From Limnephilus marmoratus (taxonomy: Eukaryota; Arthropoda; Insecta; Trichoptera; Limnephilidae): a DNA stretch of 64,000 nt. The DNA is taken from NCBI GenBank assembly GCA_917880885.1, contig OU862919.1:52303058-52367057 (forward strand), read 5' to 3'. A program made the translations under genes and the position numbers. The notes beneath the pieces were generated by a model, which was not told the DNA's origin, ran no database searches, and saw nothing but the letters and a program-made list of their open reading frames with translations. The stretch's first letter is position 1, and each line of letters starts with the position of its first letter. This document shows positions 41,775-54,042 of the stretch, piece by piece.

Positions 41775-43487
41775 AATCACATAAATGAATATTTTTGTAA
41801 TATTGGAAAAAACTTAGCATCACAAATTTTAAATAAAACATCTACCGATGAAAATGCTCTTGCCAACAATATAAATATCTCTGCTTGTGAAACAAACAAT
41901 TCATTCACACTCAACCCCACCAACTCTGCTGAAATTTCACAAACTATAAAACAACTAAAGCCCTCCCATTCATGTAATCATGATAAAATATCCTCAAATA
42001 TACTCAAAATTATTGAACCTTTTATAAATCTACCACTGGAACATATCATTAACCTCAGTCTCGACAAAGGTATATTTCCGTACAAACTCAAACTTGCTTT
42101 GGTCCAACCAATTTTTAAGTCTGGAACTCCTACTGAGATATTAAACTATAGACCTATCTCCATTTTATCATCACTCTCCAAAATCATAGAAAAAATCGTA
42201 AAAAAAAGACTTACTGACTATCTTACAAAATACAATATTCTCTCGCCTAACCAGCATGGGTTCAGAGAAGGGCTCAGCACAGATTCAGCTATTCTAGAAT
42301 TAACATCACACATAACAGAAGCCCTAGACAAAGGTGATAAATGTCTGGCAATATTTCTAGACTTAGCTAAGGCATTTGACACAGTCTCTCGTCGAATCCT
42401 CCTAGCTAAGCTTCATAAAATTGGAATAAAGAATAAGGCATTTGATTGGTTCAAATCTTACCTAACAGACAGAAAGCAATTTGTTAAGTTACCATCATAC
42501 AAATCGTCTCAACCTATCAGAATCAATTTTGGTGTACCACAGGGCAGTGTACTCGGTCCAATACTTTTTCTCATATACATTAATGATTTATGTAGATTAG
42601 AAATTGATGGCAACATAATCACCTTTGCCGATGATACTGCCCTGATACTAAAAAGTAAAACATGGGTAGAAACTTTTCATAAAGCGGAACTAATTTTGCA
42701 AAATGTTAAACAATGGCTGGATGATAATTTACTAACGCTAAACATAACCAAAACAAAATACCTAACATTCAGTACAAATAATCCAAGTCAACCCTCAAGT
42801 AATCATGTATTAAAAATACATTCTTGTAGTAATATATCCAGCTGTTTATGCAATCCATTGGAAAGAGTAGACTCCTTCAGATACTTAGGCGTAATAATCG
42901 ATAACAAACTGCGATGGGAAGAACATGTAATTAACGTCACAAGCCGTATAAGGAAACTGGCTTATATCTTTAGATCATTGCGCAATATACTACAAAAAAA
43001 TACAATGAGAACAGTATATTTTTCCCTGTGTCAGTCAATCTTATCGTACGGTATAATTATCTGGGGAGGATGCTCCAAAACTGTATTAGATCCATTAATA
43101 AAAGCCCAAAAATTAATAATACGGACTATTTACAGAGTTCATTATATACACCCCACGAAAGACCTATTTAAAGACTTCAAAGTTCTTAATGTAAAATCCA
43201 TATATGTAAAAAATATTACCTCTTATTTTAAATTCAAATTTACAAAAAAAAAATATATAAATTCAAAATACAACACAAGATATTCAAACCTATCGAATTA
43301 TATTATTCCAACAACAAAAATTTCAATGGCCCAGTCCCAGTTCAACTTTCTTGCACCTAAAATTTTTAATAATTTATCATTTGAAATAAAGTCCAAAGAC
43401 AAATATCTCACTTTCAAAAAGGCGCTTACTGACCTTCTGATGAGTGACAATGACAATGTTTATAACCTGTTTCACATACTAAAATAG
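41775..43487 (+). CDS. LINE C reverse transcriptase, open reading frame without lesions
   Basis: The frame is open from 41775 (after a TAA at 41772) to 43487; there is no clear native start, since the element is 5'-truncated. RT motifs in order: KPSHSCNHDKISSNIL, VQPIFKSGTP, NYRPISILSSLSKIIEK, NQHGFREGLST, FLDLAKAFDTVSR (catalytic Asp), FGVPQGSVLGPILFLIYIND, ITFADDTALI (FADD), LTLNITKTKYLTF, FRYLGVIIDNKLRW, then a thumb/C-terminal region to NLFHILK. No stop or frameshift across 570 codons points to a recent insertion. Without the endonuclease it cannot transpose on its own. Confidence 0.8.
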   Translation, partial: NHINEYFCNIGKNLASQILNKTSTDENALANNINISACETNNSFTLNPTNSAEISQTIKQLKPSHSCNHDKISSNILKIIEPFINLPLEHIINLSLDKGIFPYKLKLALVQPIFKSGTPTEILNYRPISILSSLSKIIEKIVKKRLTDYLTKYNILSPNQHGFREGLSTDSAILELTSHITEALDKGDKCLAIFLDLAKAFDTVSRRILLAKLHKIGIKNKAFDWFKSYLTDRKQFVKLPSYKSSQPIRINFGVPQGSVLGPILFLIYINDLCRLEIDGNIITFADDTALILKSKTWVETFHKAELILQNVKQWLDDNLLTLNITKTKYLTFSTNNPSQPSSNHVLKIHSCSNISSCLCNPLERVDSFRYLGVIIDNKLRWEEHVINVTSRIRKLAYIFRSLRNILQKNTMRTVYFSLCQSILSYGIIIWGGCSKTVLDPLIKAQKLIIRTIYRVHYIHPTKDLFKDFKVLNVKSIYVKNITSYFKFKFTKKKYINSKYNTRYSNLSNYIIPTTKISMAQSQFNFLAPKIFNNLSFEIKSKDKYLTFKKALTDLLMSDNDNVYNLFHILK

Positions 43488-44835
43488 TTATTAATTATTA
43501 ATAGTTAAAAGAAAACAAAACGTAAGATATAATAATGTTTTATTACTAATGTTTTTGGGTTATTTGTCATTCAATTTATTCAAAATTAAAAACGGTTTTT
43601 GCAAATGCAAAATGATTTTAATGCAAAACGGAAATTTTCTAACCTTCGGAACATCCCCGATATGAGAGGTTAAACTTCCATATTCATCGGTTAACTATCA
43701 TATTTAATGTCATATTTTATGTTTTTACCCCGCTTATAGCTCAATTTGACATAATTTTTCTTATAAAAGTAATGCTTTATAATATTATGATGTTTTAATT
43801 TAAAATCACTTCATTAATATGTTAAAAAATAGAATTATACCAACGCATATTGTCGAACAGGCTATGCCTTTTGTAATCTTTTTTGTTTCCATTTTTTGTA
43901 TTATCTTGTATTTGTATGTTTTTTTTAATAACTGTTACAATGAATCAAAACTTTTCAATAATAGAAAGAGTATATGCCTGAATTATTTATTGTACATATT
44001 TACATTGTATTCATTTATCTATTTATAAAATAAGAAATATATATAGTAATAAGCTGCACATCTCACTAGGGCATTCCTGTATCGAGATGTGCAGTTTTAC
44101 AACAAAGTTTTACAACAATGTAGTTTTACAATAATGTAATTTTAAAAAAAAAAGATAAGAAAGAAACATACACATAAACTTAATAAAAATATTATAATAA
44201 ACCTACAAAAGCAGCATGAGTACAGTTATTCAAACATTAATAAATAATTATATTCTGTCACCATGTTAGAAAATAACACCTCTTTTATTAACATATATCT
44301 CAATACTATTTGGAAAGATACTTACTGCAAATACTCAAGCTCCATTCTAATTACACCTTCATACACTTCAAAAAAAAAAAAAAATTACAACTGTGTGTAA
44401 ATGTGTTGGTACTGTGTCCATGGCCGTATATATACATATTAATGTATTCATGTACCTAGACGCATATATATGTGTAAGTGTGTGTGTGTGTATATGCCTA
44501 TGTGTGTATGGATGTGTGCACCTGTATATACGTATGCGTATGCACTCACACATATAAATTTTAAAATAATGATATGTATCTTCTCACAAACTTATCCTTA
44601 CCCAATTCTTTTTCTCTTTACTAGTTTTTTATTATAACTTTACCAATTTTCAACATCATTACATTACTAATAGTTCCATATGTTAACAATAGACTTCACT
44701 TAAAGTAAATATCCTCCATTGTCACCATGAAACAGGCAGCCGCCTAGTATGGTGATTCAATGTATCCAATTCTATGTAAATGTCTAATTATGTAACATGT
44801 ATTTAAATAAATAAATAAATAAATAAAAAATAAAT
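41775..44835 (+). mobile_element. LINE C: non-LTR retrotransposon (L2/CR1/Jockey group), 5'-truncated
   Basis: One RT reading frame (41775-43487), a 1.35-kb 3' UTR with a TG/AT-rich microsatellite (about 44465-44535), and a tail of AAAT units (44800-44836). The endonuclease is missing. The RT differs clearly from LINE A/B (FGVPQGSVLGPILF, FADDTALI), so this is another family. Confidence 0.82.
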
Positions 44836-47141
44836 TGGTTGGGTAAAATAAGTTTGTTTCAGTATACTGATGTTAAAAGAAAGGTAGGGGGTCGTACATA
44901 ATATATCAAAGTTGTGATGAATGGTAACTTCCAATTTACGAGAAAGCCTACGGGAATTTTTTTTTAAGATGAAAAGCGCAGTACTACGACATCTGTATGG
45001 TCAAATTCAAACTTGCTCGAAAATAGAGGTATTTTTAAGTTGTTTGATGTATTATAGTTACCTTAAATATACACAGATGGTAATGAGATCGATATTTAAC
45101 GGGAACCCCGGGATTAGGGACGATTTTAAACGCGAGAGTTGAGACAACCAACTAGATAGCAGGAAAAGCAATTAAAAATCAACTCAGCCTATCAGCAAGA
45201 AGGGGGTCGTGCCCATTTTGAACACAAAGGATTGTACTTTGACCCTAGTGATTAGTGAAGAAATTTATGGTCTAGACGTTCCCACAGAGATCAGGGTTGA
45301 ATGAACTAAGAGATGAATATCGAATTATTCAAGGTTTTTAGTACAACGAACCCAAGTAATGTTATTAATAAAGGGTACCTTCAAGGGGTCGGGAGACCTT
45401 AGTTTCGAGTGCATTACGGCGTTTTAGTTGCGGAAAACACACTTGGATAACGATAAAAAAATTTATCAGTAATATATTGAGGGGAAAACGCGGAGACAAC
45501 GGGGCATGCAATGCGGGAGGATTTTCAATTATAGAATAAGTACATATGACGGCTGGGGGGCGAAATTCGAGGAAAAACGTAGTAGAGGAAAATGAATATA
45601 CATAACACAATGGAAAATTATTGTTATCAATTCTAGACGGAACGGAGTGATTAGGAAAGCGAATTGGGAAGGGAAATTCAAAAAAATTTTAGAGTTTAAG
45701 GATTGAACAAGAGGACGAAACAAGGGTTTGGTGCAGTAGCAGATGCTTGGAAAGGAATTGGAATAACATACCTAGGGGGGGGTGGAAATACTGCAAACAT
45801 TGCGATAGATTAATTCATAAAAAAGGAGTCATTTTACGTAATTAAAATAGTGATCATAACATAAAGTTACACGAGACTGCAAGGGAAAATGAGATATTTC
45901 AAAGGTTGTCGACCCCATATGTATATTGTTGATATAAACAAGGAATATTCGAACATGCCTTTTGTTTATTTAAGGCCCATTATCCATTAAAAAGGGTCAT
46001 AAAAATTAACGTTGCTCTTACCTAGTATTTAGATTATAGAATTTCCGTAAAATTTAATTATAAACACATTAAAATGGATTTATCGCCAGGTATGTAGAAA
46101 TCGTAATGTATACACACGTCAGGGCTTGCAGTTTATGGGATTTTGAGCGAGAGAGAGATGGAAAATTGGGCGGAATTTGATCGAAGTAGTTAACTTGACA
46201 GATATTCCAGGGTAGGAATAGTTAGTGGGCCGAAAAACACCATAAATAATATATAAAAAAAGGAAAAAAGGGTTTTAGCGGGAGATGGAATCACGGCAAA
46301 AAGGCAAACGTCAAATTTCAATAAGGGATCATTGGGTTAGGAGTGGGGGGAGAGAACGAAAAATCGACATAACCGGAAAACTCAGATAAGGAAATGGGAA
46401 AAACTCAAAACGTTATAAGTAGAGTAGATACGGAACCAGGATATGATTCCTTATTAACAACGAAGGAAAAATCATTTAAGAATAGTTGCTAAAAACACCG
46501 TTATTTGAAGGAAATTTAGGCGGGTAAAGCGAAAAGTCAAATATGCCACATAAATAATGAAAATACGGTTCTGAGACATAATTGCTTACGTAGACTAGGG
46601 GAAAAGAAATAATTTTCGTGGGAATTCATACAGGACAACTAGCGTTTAAAACTAGAAGACCGAAAAATCTACGTTTCGCAAATAGGTATGCCAATTTAGA
46701 GTATAGTTTTAGCAGATCACTTATGGGCATGTTTCGAACTGAGGAAAAAAAACAAGATTAAAAACATGTTTATAAAATATATTATGAAGATAGAAGACAT
46801 GTGGAAAATGGGCAAACTGGATGGCAGCTTACTAAGTCCGGGACTATAAACCTTAGGGAAGAGAGACAAAGTTGTGGGACGAACCCCGAATTACGGAGAG
46901 GGAAAATCGAAAGATCTTATGTAGGAACAAACGATAACGAGATGGGGTTTTCAAAAAATTTCGAGTGATTACAGATTATAATTCCTCGTCAAGGAATATA
47001 CGATTATGCCCTTTTGGAGCTGTGATGGGTATAAATTAGCGTGTTTGGGATTATTCGGAAAGTCCTTCGACAACTGGCAAGGTTGCTTAAAACGTCGCGC
47101 GTGTCGTGAGAATTACCCTGGTGATTAATTAATAGAGTTTA

Positions 47142-47330
47142 GAATCAGTTCATACTTTGAAAATACAGTGGAAAAATAGCATCAGTTTTACACTTTAAAA
47201 ATACAGTGGAAAAATAGCATCAGTTTTACACTTTAAAAATACAGTGGAAAAATAGCGTCAGTTTTATACTTTAAAAATTCAGTGGTAAAATAGAGTCTAC
47301 AATCAGTTTTATACTTTGATAAAACAGAGA
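47142..47330 (+). repeat. 38-bp minisatellite in the left LTR
   Basis: The unit containing AAATACAGTGGAAAAATAG starts at 47161, 47199, 47237 and, degenerated, 47275. The same array is in the right LTR at +14,543 (61685-61873), so it predates the insertion. Confidence 0.9.
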
Positions 47331-47350
47331 GTGGAGTGTCCGGATACTGA

Positions 47351-48002
47351 TAATTGATTTATAATAATAATAATTTAACGGAGTGTATGATCTTATAATA
47401 AATCTAAAAAATCAGTGTTTGCAATAGCCTCCGATTCAAAAAAAATCTAATAATTAATTAATTAATTAAAAATTCAATGCGGAAGGAGAGTTTAATAGAG
47501 TGTTTGAATTGATTTAAATTTGTTCTAATAAGGTTAAAATAAAGTTATTTATTCCGAGGTTATATAAAGAAAATTACAGTCTAATAAGTTTTATTAAATA
47601 AAAATTTACGTTAAGTCGAAAGTTGGAAATTTTATCACGAGATATTAATTATCGTTAGGTGACAATGCAATAATAATAATTGATTTATAATAATAATAAT
47701 TTAACGGAGTGTATGATCTTATAATAAATCTAAAAATCAGTGTTTTCAATAGCCTCCGATTCAATAAAATCTAATAATTAATTAATTAATAAAAAAATTC
47801 AATGCGGAAGGAATTTAATAGAGTGTTTGAATTGATTTAAATTTGTTCTATGAAGGTTAAAATAAAGTTATTTAGTCCGAGGTTATATAAAGAAAATTAC
47901 AGTCTAATAAGTTTCATTAAATAAAAAATTACGTTAAGTCGAAAGTTGGAAATTTTATTACGAGATATTAATTATCGTTAGGTGACAACGCAATAATAAT
48001 AA
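47351..48002 (+). repeat. 326-bp tandem duplication in the left LTR
   Basis: The copies at 47351-47676 and 47677-48002 share TTTAACGGAGTGTATGATC, AATAGCCTCCGATTC, AATGCGGAAGGA, TCGAAAGTTGGAAATTTTAT and ATTATCGTTAGGTGACAA, with small indels. Present in the right LTR as well (61894-62545). Confidence 0.9.
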
Positions 48003-50855
48003 TTGATCCGAAATCTGGAAAATACTTAGCCGAAGTTTAAATGAATAATCCAAGTGATTAATTTGCTGCTAAACGAAAGTGTTATAAAATAAAGTGGAAG
48101 TGGTTCTTTCAGTTCTGTTGTAATTTGAGTGACGAATAATATTTAGTTATTCGTTATAAAAGGATTCTAATTAAATTGGAAAAATAAATAAAACTTAACT
48201 TTGTCCTTAATTGAAATAATTCAAACTTAAAGAAAATCTTTAGTTGTTATGAAAAAAAAATATATAATTTAAATTGAGAGAAAAAATAAATAAAACTTAA
48301 ATATTTTATAAAGTGGAATAATACAAATTTAAAGAAAATTCAAATTAATAAATTAATTTATTAAAGAGTAAATAGGTATAGATATATATCGAATAATAAA
48401 ATAATATTCGAGCGAACGATTATTAAGAATCGATTCTCTTCTTTAGATTGAAATCAAATATGGGAGAAGAGGGGGGGGGGGAGGTATGGATTGTCGGGGT
48501 TAATTAGGTAGCATCGTTCTTCTTCAATAATAAAGGAAAATGTGAGGATTTTTACATCAGAGATCTATTCAAAGGAGAAAGGAAGGAGATGAATTCCGGA
48601 TCTTGTAGGATTAAATCGTTAAAAGTGGGAAACCGAAATAAAAGTGCGATAAGTTACACAGGTAGTCTGGATGCTCTAATAAAATTCATATCGATGATAT
48701 TACCCGATGGAGCTGAATTTAAGACATTAGAGCTTTGGTGAGTCCTTACAATATTTAAGCTTTTACAGGTTCCTGTGGATATCCTGACACTGATGAACGT
48801 AACGCCAAGTAAGGGTAAGTTAATAACTAACCAATTTATTAGCATTCGCATGTCACACCTCCCATACAGAATGAAATGTTGCTAAACAAATACTTAACAC
48901 AAAATTAGATAAGTAAATACCTATTTGCCTCCTTTCACTAGCATGATTAGGGTAAGTTTATATGACCTTCGATAGTGTACCAAAAATTTCGATTTGAGTT
49001 CAACGTCTTCCATTGACCCAGTCACCTAAATTCCATTAACGAATAAACAAAACAAAACTTAACGTCAGGGACAAGTTTATCAATTATAGCTTGCGATGAA
49101 ATCTGCGGTAAAAATGTGACGACGACATTGACGCTAAATTCACTCAATCCTAAACGACTTAACTGTACTAGAGCGATCGCCAATAGGTAGCATTGTTTTA
49201 GCATGCAAAATTTTCGCAAAGTAAGGTACTGCGACTAGCTTCAAACTCTAAGAGAGCTCATCACAATTATTCAGGAGGTCATTGATTCAATGACAACTTG
49301 ATTTATCTCATTTTTAAATCTTTCTTATAGCAAGTAGGTATCCAAGAACCCATAAATACCCATAATCCTAAAACCTAATACACGAGGAGCTAGTGACCTC
49401 ATTTAAAAAACACTGGTGTTCAAATACTCATACAGTCCTGAATCCTAACTTGTCTTCGAATGTAAGCTTCAAGGCTCCTGTATGTAGGTATGGGCCATCT
49501 GGAAATGTAAGTGTCAACCTTTCTCGAACGGACGGCTTTGATCTTGTGGCGGTATTGTCGAGGTGGGCATGCGGGGAAGAGGAAGGACGTATGCGGACAG
49601 TACGCTGACGCGGCATTAAAGCCACAGGTTATTTGCATACCGTGAGTCTTGTCGAACCTGAAAGCAAACATAAGGTTCACGAGGTGAGTTTTATGTCAGC
49701 TAGTCAGAGGTGGAGTGTAACGCTGGGTCGGTCACGTGGGAGGAAGGATCTGCCCGTCACAAGCTTACGCCACATTTAACGGATAGAGGCATGATAAGGG
49801 AAGACATGAAATACCCCTTCTAGACTCAGTAGAGTTAAATTCAACCCGGAGGCGTCGGAAGTCGGAGTGGGACAGAAAAACGGCATGAAGACTTGGTATT
49901 CTCCCTGCTGGCGTGAAGGGCCCCTTTCATAGCATGAGACGCTCGTCGAAGAGAGTAAAACTCGGATCTAAGGATAAGCCTAGCAAACGTACTGGAAGAA
50001 TCCGGGTTTGTAATTGTTGTTCATCGGTTTTCACTTGGTTAGCGGAGGAGCCGACTTTTCAGCAAACATATTATCCCCCTCCCCATATCCATCCATCCTT
50101 ACTATTCCAACAATATCGTGAATACTAACTATGACTACTAACTATGATTACACAAAACATTATGTTAGGGGAGGTTGCAGACAAGGACTTCAATTGAGAA
50201 AACCGGACTCTCGAATATGAACATTCTACACTGGTAAGATAAGGGTTTTTATTTTTGAAATGATGTAATTTGTTAACTGTTGTTTATGTTATCGATGTAT
50301 CAGCGGTGATAGGAAGAATTAAATAAACACACTAAATTCCTACGGAAATCAAATAGACACAAAGTCTAAGGCGGGGTTAGTTTATCAAACTCGGTAAAAG
50401 ATACTCAAATAATAATAATTAATAAATCGGAAGATTCTCACCCTTTCTCTAAAAGAATCTATGGGTTACCACACGTAATACATTATCTTCTCTACATATG
50501 TGTGCATATTAAGTATGCAAACAGATGTAAAATCTAAAACAAAAAAATACACAACGCAGATTATAGAAATAATGTGAACTAAAATCTTAAATCTTGATTA
50601 CTGTGAGAAAATCGCAGGGATTTAAGAAGATAGGGTAGGTTTAGCTAGATTATAAGGTATAGGGGTTTAGAAATCACGAGCCTGAGGTAGAAATAAACCG
50701 AAAGGAGGGTTGAGTCAGGCCATCATACCTAGTGGTGTGATCAGTAGGACATAAGGGTAGAATTATGAGCGTGGCTACGAGACAGGAGCTACGAGATTTA
50801 AACTACGAGGTAGAAGCTTAGAAAAGTAAATCAGCTAGGTAGGGTTCATCACAAT

Positions 50856-50873
50856 TGGTGTCAAAAGCCAAGG
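50856..50873 (+). other. Primer-binding site of the Gypsy element
   Basis: TGGTGTCAAAAGCCAAGG starts 2 nt after the LTR end; TGG would pair with the tRNA CCA end. The tRNA cannot be named without a tRNA set. Confidence 0.75.
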
Positions 50874-53058
50874 GTGGCGGACCATTACAACTGTTGCCGC
50901 GGACCAGGAGAGTAAAGGTTACAAGTTGAGAGAATTCTGAGATATTATAAAAATAAAATAAAATGAACAAATAAATGAAATTATAATTAATTGGAAAAAA
51001 AAAGTGAATATTTTAAACGAAAAGTGAAAAACGTGCCATTAAAACAACTTCAGATTACATAAAACAAGTGGAAAAAAAAATCGCATCATTAAATTATACA
51101 GTAGAAATATAACAATAAATCAAAAAAATAATTTAAACGAAAAGTGAAAAACGTGCCATTAAAACATCTTCATTAAACGTGAAACAAGTGGAAAAAAAAC
51201 GTACCATTAAATAAAACAGTCGAAAAAAAAAAAATAATAACTCAAAAACCAAATATTTTAAAACAAAAAGTGAAAAACGTGCCTTATACCAGATAAAAAT
51301 CATAAATCTCATAACACCCAGGAATGTTGACCCAGATTTAGAAGGGTGGTGCGTATTGATAAATAAAAAAGCTGTTATATAAACAACATTGCATACCTCC
51401 GACGGACTAAAACACTCGAATTCAAATCAGTCAAATAACACTAATAATAAAACGCGGTTATGTAAACAAACAATTGAATAAACACTGTCGCGAGGAAGTG
51501 GTGATATGGTCACAAACACGTACGGTTGTGACAAGGTTTTGTGACCGAAATCTTTGTTATTGAACAACTCGAGATGTTACTGTGAAAGAAGAGATACTTA
51601 CGATAGTTAATCAAATAACGTTGTTTATGTTAATAGTGGTCGAGGGTATTATTATTTCCTTCGAGTTGAAGGATTTTATAAATAAATACATCTTCAACAT
51701 GGTGACATAAAAATAAATAAAATCAACATAACATACAAAGCAAAGGACGAATAAAAATAAAATAAAATATTTACACATAAATAAAGTGAGATTTTCAAAT
51801 CGTTGCGTTCAAACGTGTAACAGGGATGGATTGGAGATACATCATTACATGGATGCCGGCTGAATAAATTAAAAATTTAGACTTACCGGGGGTTGGCATA
51901 TTTCTCGGGTAACCGGATTAATTCCGATTTGCAATATAGAGCCAATAAATGGAGCGGTTTAAAACGCATCCGAATTTAGGAGGGGGTAACTTGTTTAAAA
52001 CGGGGTTTAGGTACATTATACATTTGTGTATACGTGCAAATAAATAAATAAACAAACAAAGTCGGTGTGCAAAAAAAAAAAAATAAATAAATAAAAATAA
52101 AAAAATGATTGCGCAATTGACGGCAGAATGTTGTTTGAATTTCGGAAAATTTTTGTTCGGAAGGTTGCAATAGAATATTAGTAGGTAATAGATAGGAAAC
52201 AAGGGGAAATTTTGCAAATTAATGGAAGGTGATTCAATTCCTAATAAGCAAGCTAGGAGTTTCTAAAGCCAAAAGTTCATTGAAAAATTTAATGAGACCT
52301 GTGAAAATAACACAGCGGCCTTTGAAGAAACACTTGACCGGAGTGTGTTTACAAAATAAATTGTCAACGTTAGGTTGAGGAATAAATCGGGTGTAAGGTC
52401 ATTAAGTCGTTAAAAAAATGAGATAGTAAACGTTATGGCATACATTCGGATGAGTAAACATACGACATAGATCAAATAAACCTCAGATAAAAGATAAATA
52501 AGAATAGCATATGAAGAGATTACATAAAAGTTGATCCCCTCAAGATGTTCTAGTAGATATCTTGAAACGAATAAAAATCTCGAATCAATATTTGATTCTA
52601 GTGCGTACGAGTTGGGTTGGATGCCTTTAGCATTATCCTTTCAGATGTTTGTCGTATTGTCGATTGTATCAAACTAATATCGCTGCAATTGAATGCAGAT
52701 AAGTGTTAATTAACGTATTCAGAACTTGGGAGGCTGTCTTAAATGAAAAAAAAAATTGCGCAATTATATTTAGTATTTCGAAGTGGAAATAGTTAGTTTG
52801 GGTACAAGTGTTTTAGGAGCGGGGATTAAATCACCAGCGGTTAAACAAGTTGAATTATACCTAAACTGTTTTGAAGTGCAAGAATAAGTGTATAGGGATG
52901 CTTATGCGTGTGTGTGTATATAGAAAATATATATATATATATACATATGGATATGTAAATGTTTCAGAAAAAAAAAAAATATATAAGAGTAAGCAAAGGA
53001 AAATTAGAAATTTAAATAAGTCAATCTCTGTCATCGGGTTTTAAAAGAAGGAAGGAAT
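50874..53058 (+). other. Long non-coding leader of the Gypsy element, with repeats
   Basis: Almost 2.2 kb without a supported ORF. A 120-bp unit with AAACGAAAAGTGAAAAACGTGCC begins at about 51015 and 51135, with a third partial copy near 51258. Several ATG-starting short frames precede gag, so ribosomes must bypass them or enter internally. Confidence 0.75.
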
Positions 53059-54042
53059 ATGCCTAGGAATAAACGTTGTCCTGAGGCAGGACAGGAGAGG
53101 GAACGCATAGAATTTGTGGCCGCCGTCGAGAATGCTGCGAGTAACAATGTTCAGATGGATGTAGGGCAAATTACCCTAATTATACAGCAGGCCTTGGGTC
53201 CGTTGGTCAGCAAGATACAAGAAATGGAGAAACAAAGGGAGGTTATACCGGTGGCAACCACGACAGGGGAGGGAAGTACGGCGCGAAACGTACTTCAACT
53301 CGTAGAAATGATGCCCACGCAGGAAAAGCCCACGTTCAGCGGGGGAACTCAGAACCCAATAGCTTTTCTAGAGGACCTTAAGGATTATGCAAAACGTACG
53401 AATCGCACTGACATCATGATGGTAGTTAAGGAAAGTTTAAAAGGAGGTGCTAAAAGCTGGATGAAGCTCTATTCTAAACGTTGGAATAATATGGAAGATT
53501 TCGAAAGGGATTTTATTGCCAATTATTGGGGTGACATATGTCAGAAAAACATGAGACGGAGGCTATCAGATGCAGTATGGGAGCCAAAAAGGGGAGTCAC
53601 CATGCTGGCGCACTTTGCGAAGTACTGGGAGCTCGCCAAAGCACTAAAAATCACCGACACACCATTAGGAGTAATTAATGAGATAATGAGGCATTTCCCG
53701 AAAGAAACCCAGGCATTGTGGTTTTCACGCGAGCAAGGAGATGAGTTGGACGCGGCGGAATTCCTGAGAAAATTGGATAATATGGTCTGCGCCCCGCAGG
53801 ACAAAACTACAGAGAAGAGGGGTAGGGATGACAGGAATGGACACGACAACAGAGACCGTCGACACGCGATTCGCCCGAAGGTTGGGGTTATTGAGGGAGC
53901 ACCACAGGCAACGGGATGCAGGACGTGCTGCGGGCCAAGTACGCAACCAGCAGCTAGCAGTAAAACAGCACCAATCAGCGGGAAGGAGGTATGCAGAGTT
54001 GAAGATGCGGGAAACGACAGCGAGTCGGTCCAGGAGCTCTGA
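53059..54042 (+). CDS. gag: Gag protein of the Gypsy element
   Basis: 327 codons. Residues 1-75 are polar and charged. From about residue 90 the retrotransposon Gag capsid-like fold is recognisable: KPTFSGGTQNPIAFLEDLKD, LKGGAKSWMKLY, FERDFIANYWG, then LAHFAKYWELAKAL and FPKETQALWF. An R/D-rich C-terminus follows (EKRGRDDRNGHDNRDRR). I find no CCHC zinc knuckle; the C-terminal cysteines (CRTCC) do not fit that spacing. Gag should form the particle and bind genomic RNA, the latter perhaps through the basic tail. It ends at TGA 54040-54042, overlapping the pol frame from 54003. The start ATG follows a purine-rich AAAAGAAGGAAGGAAT stretch and begins the only capsid-coding frame. Confidence 0.85.
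   Translation: MPRNKRCPEAGQERERIEFVAAVENAASNNVQMDVGQITLIIQQALGPLVSKIQEMEKQREVIPVATTTGEGSTARNVLQLVEMMPTQEKPTFSGGTQNPIAFLEDLKDYAKRTNRTDIMMVVKESLKGGAKSWMKLYSKRWNNMEDFERDFIANYWGDICQKNMRRRLSDAVWEPKRGVTMLAHFAKYWELAKALKITDTPLGVINEIMRHFPKETQALWFSREQGDELDAAEFLRKLDNMVCAPQDKTTEKRGRDDRNGHDNRDRRHAIRPKVGVIEGAPQATGCRTCCGPSTQPAASSKTAPISGKEVCRVEDAGNDSESVQEL

Larger units (their letters stand above)
44913..50853 (+). repeat. Left LTR, 5,941 bp
   Basis: It begins TGTGATGA and ends TCATCACA, an 8-bp perfect inverted end pair, with a primer-binding site 2 nt later. Positions 44913-49457 align with 59456-64000 at a constant offset of 14,543; I found substitutions only at 45417, 46467 and 47447. The 3' 1.4 kb is not matched in the window because the right copy runs off the end; its limit rests on TCATCACA and the primer site. 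It holds a minisatellite and a 326-bp tandem duplication. Short ORFs inside look random. Confidence 0.88.

Noticed and set aside
44368..44553. His/Thr-rich minus ORF
   Set aside because: Translation of a TG/AT microsatellite in the LINE C 3' UTR.
44921..45142. Short ORFs repeated at 44921, 45365, 45529, 48654, 49022 and again 14,543 bp later
   Set aside because: They recur only because they lie in the LTR copies; they are short, overlapping on both strands and show no domain.
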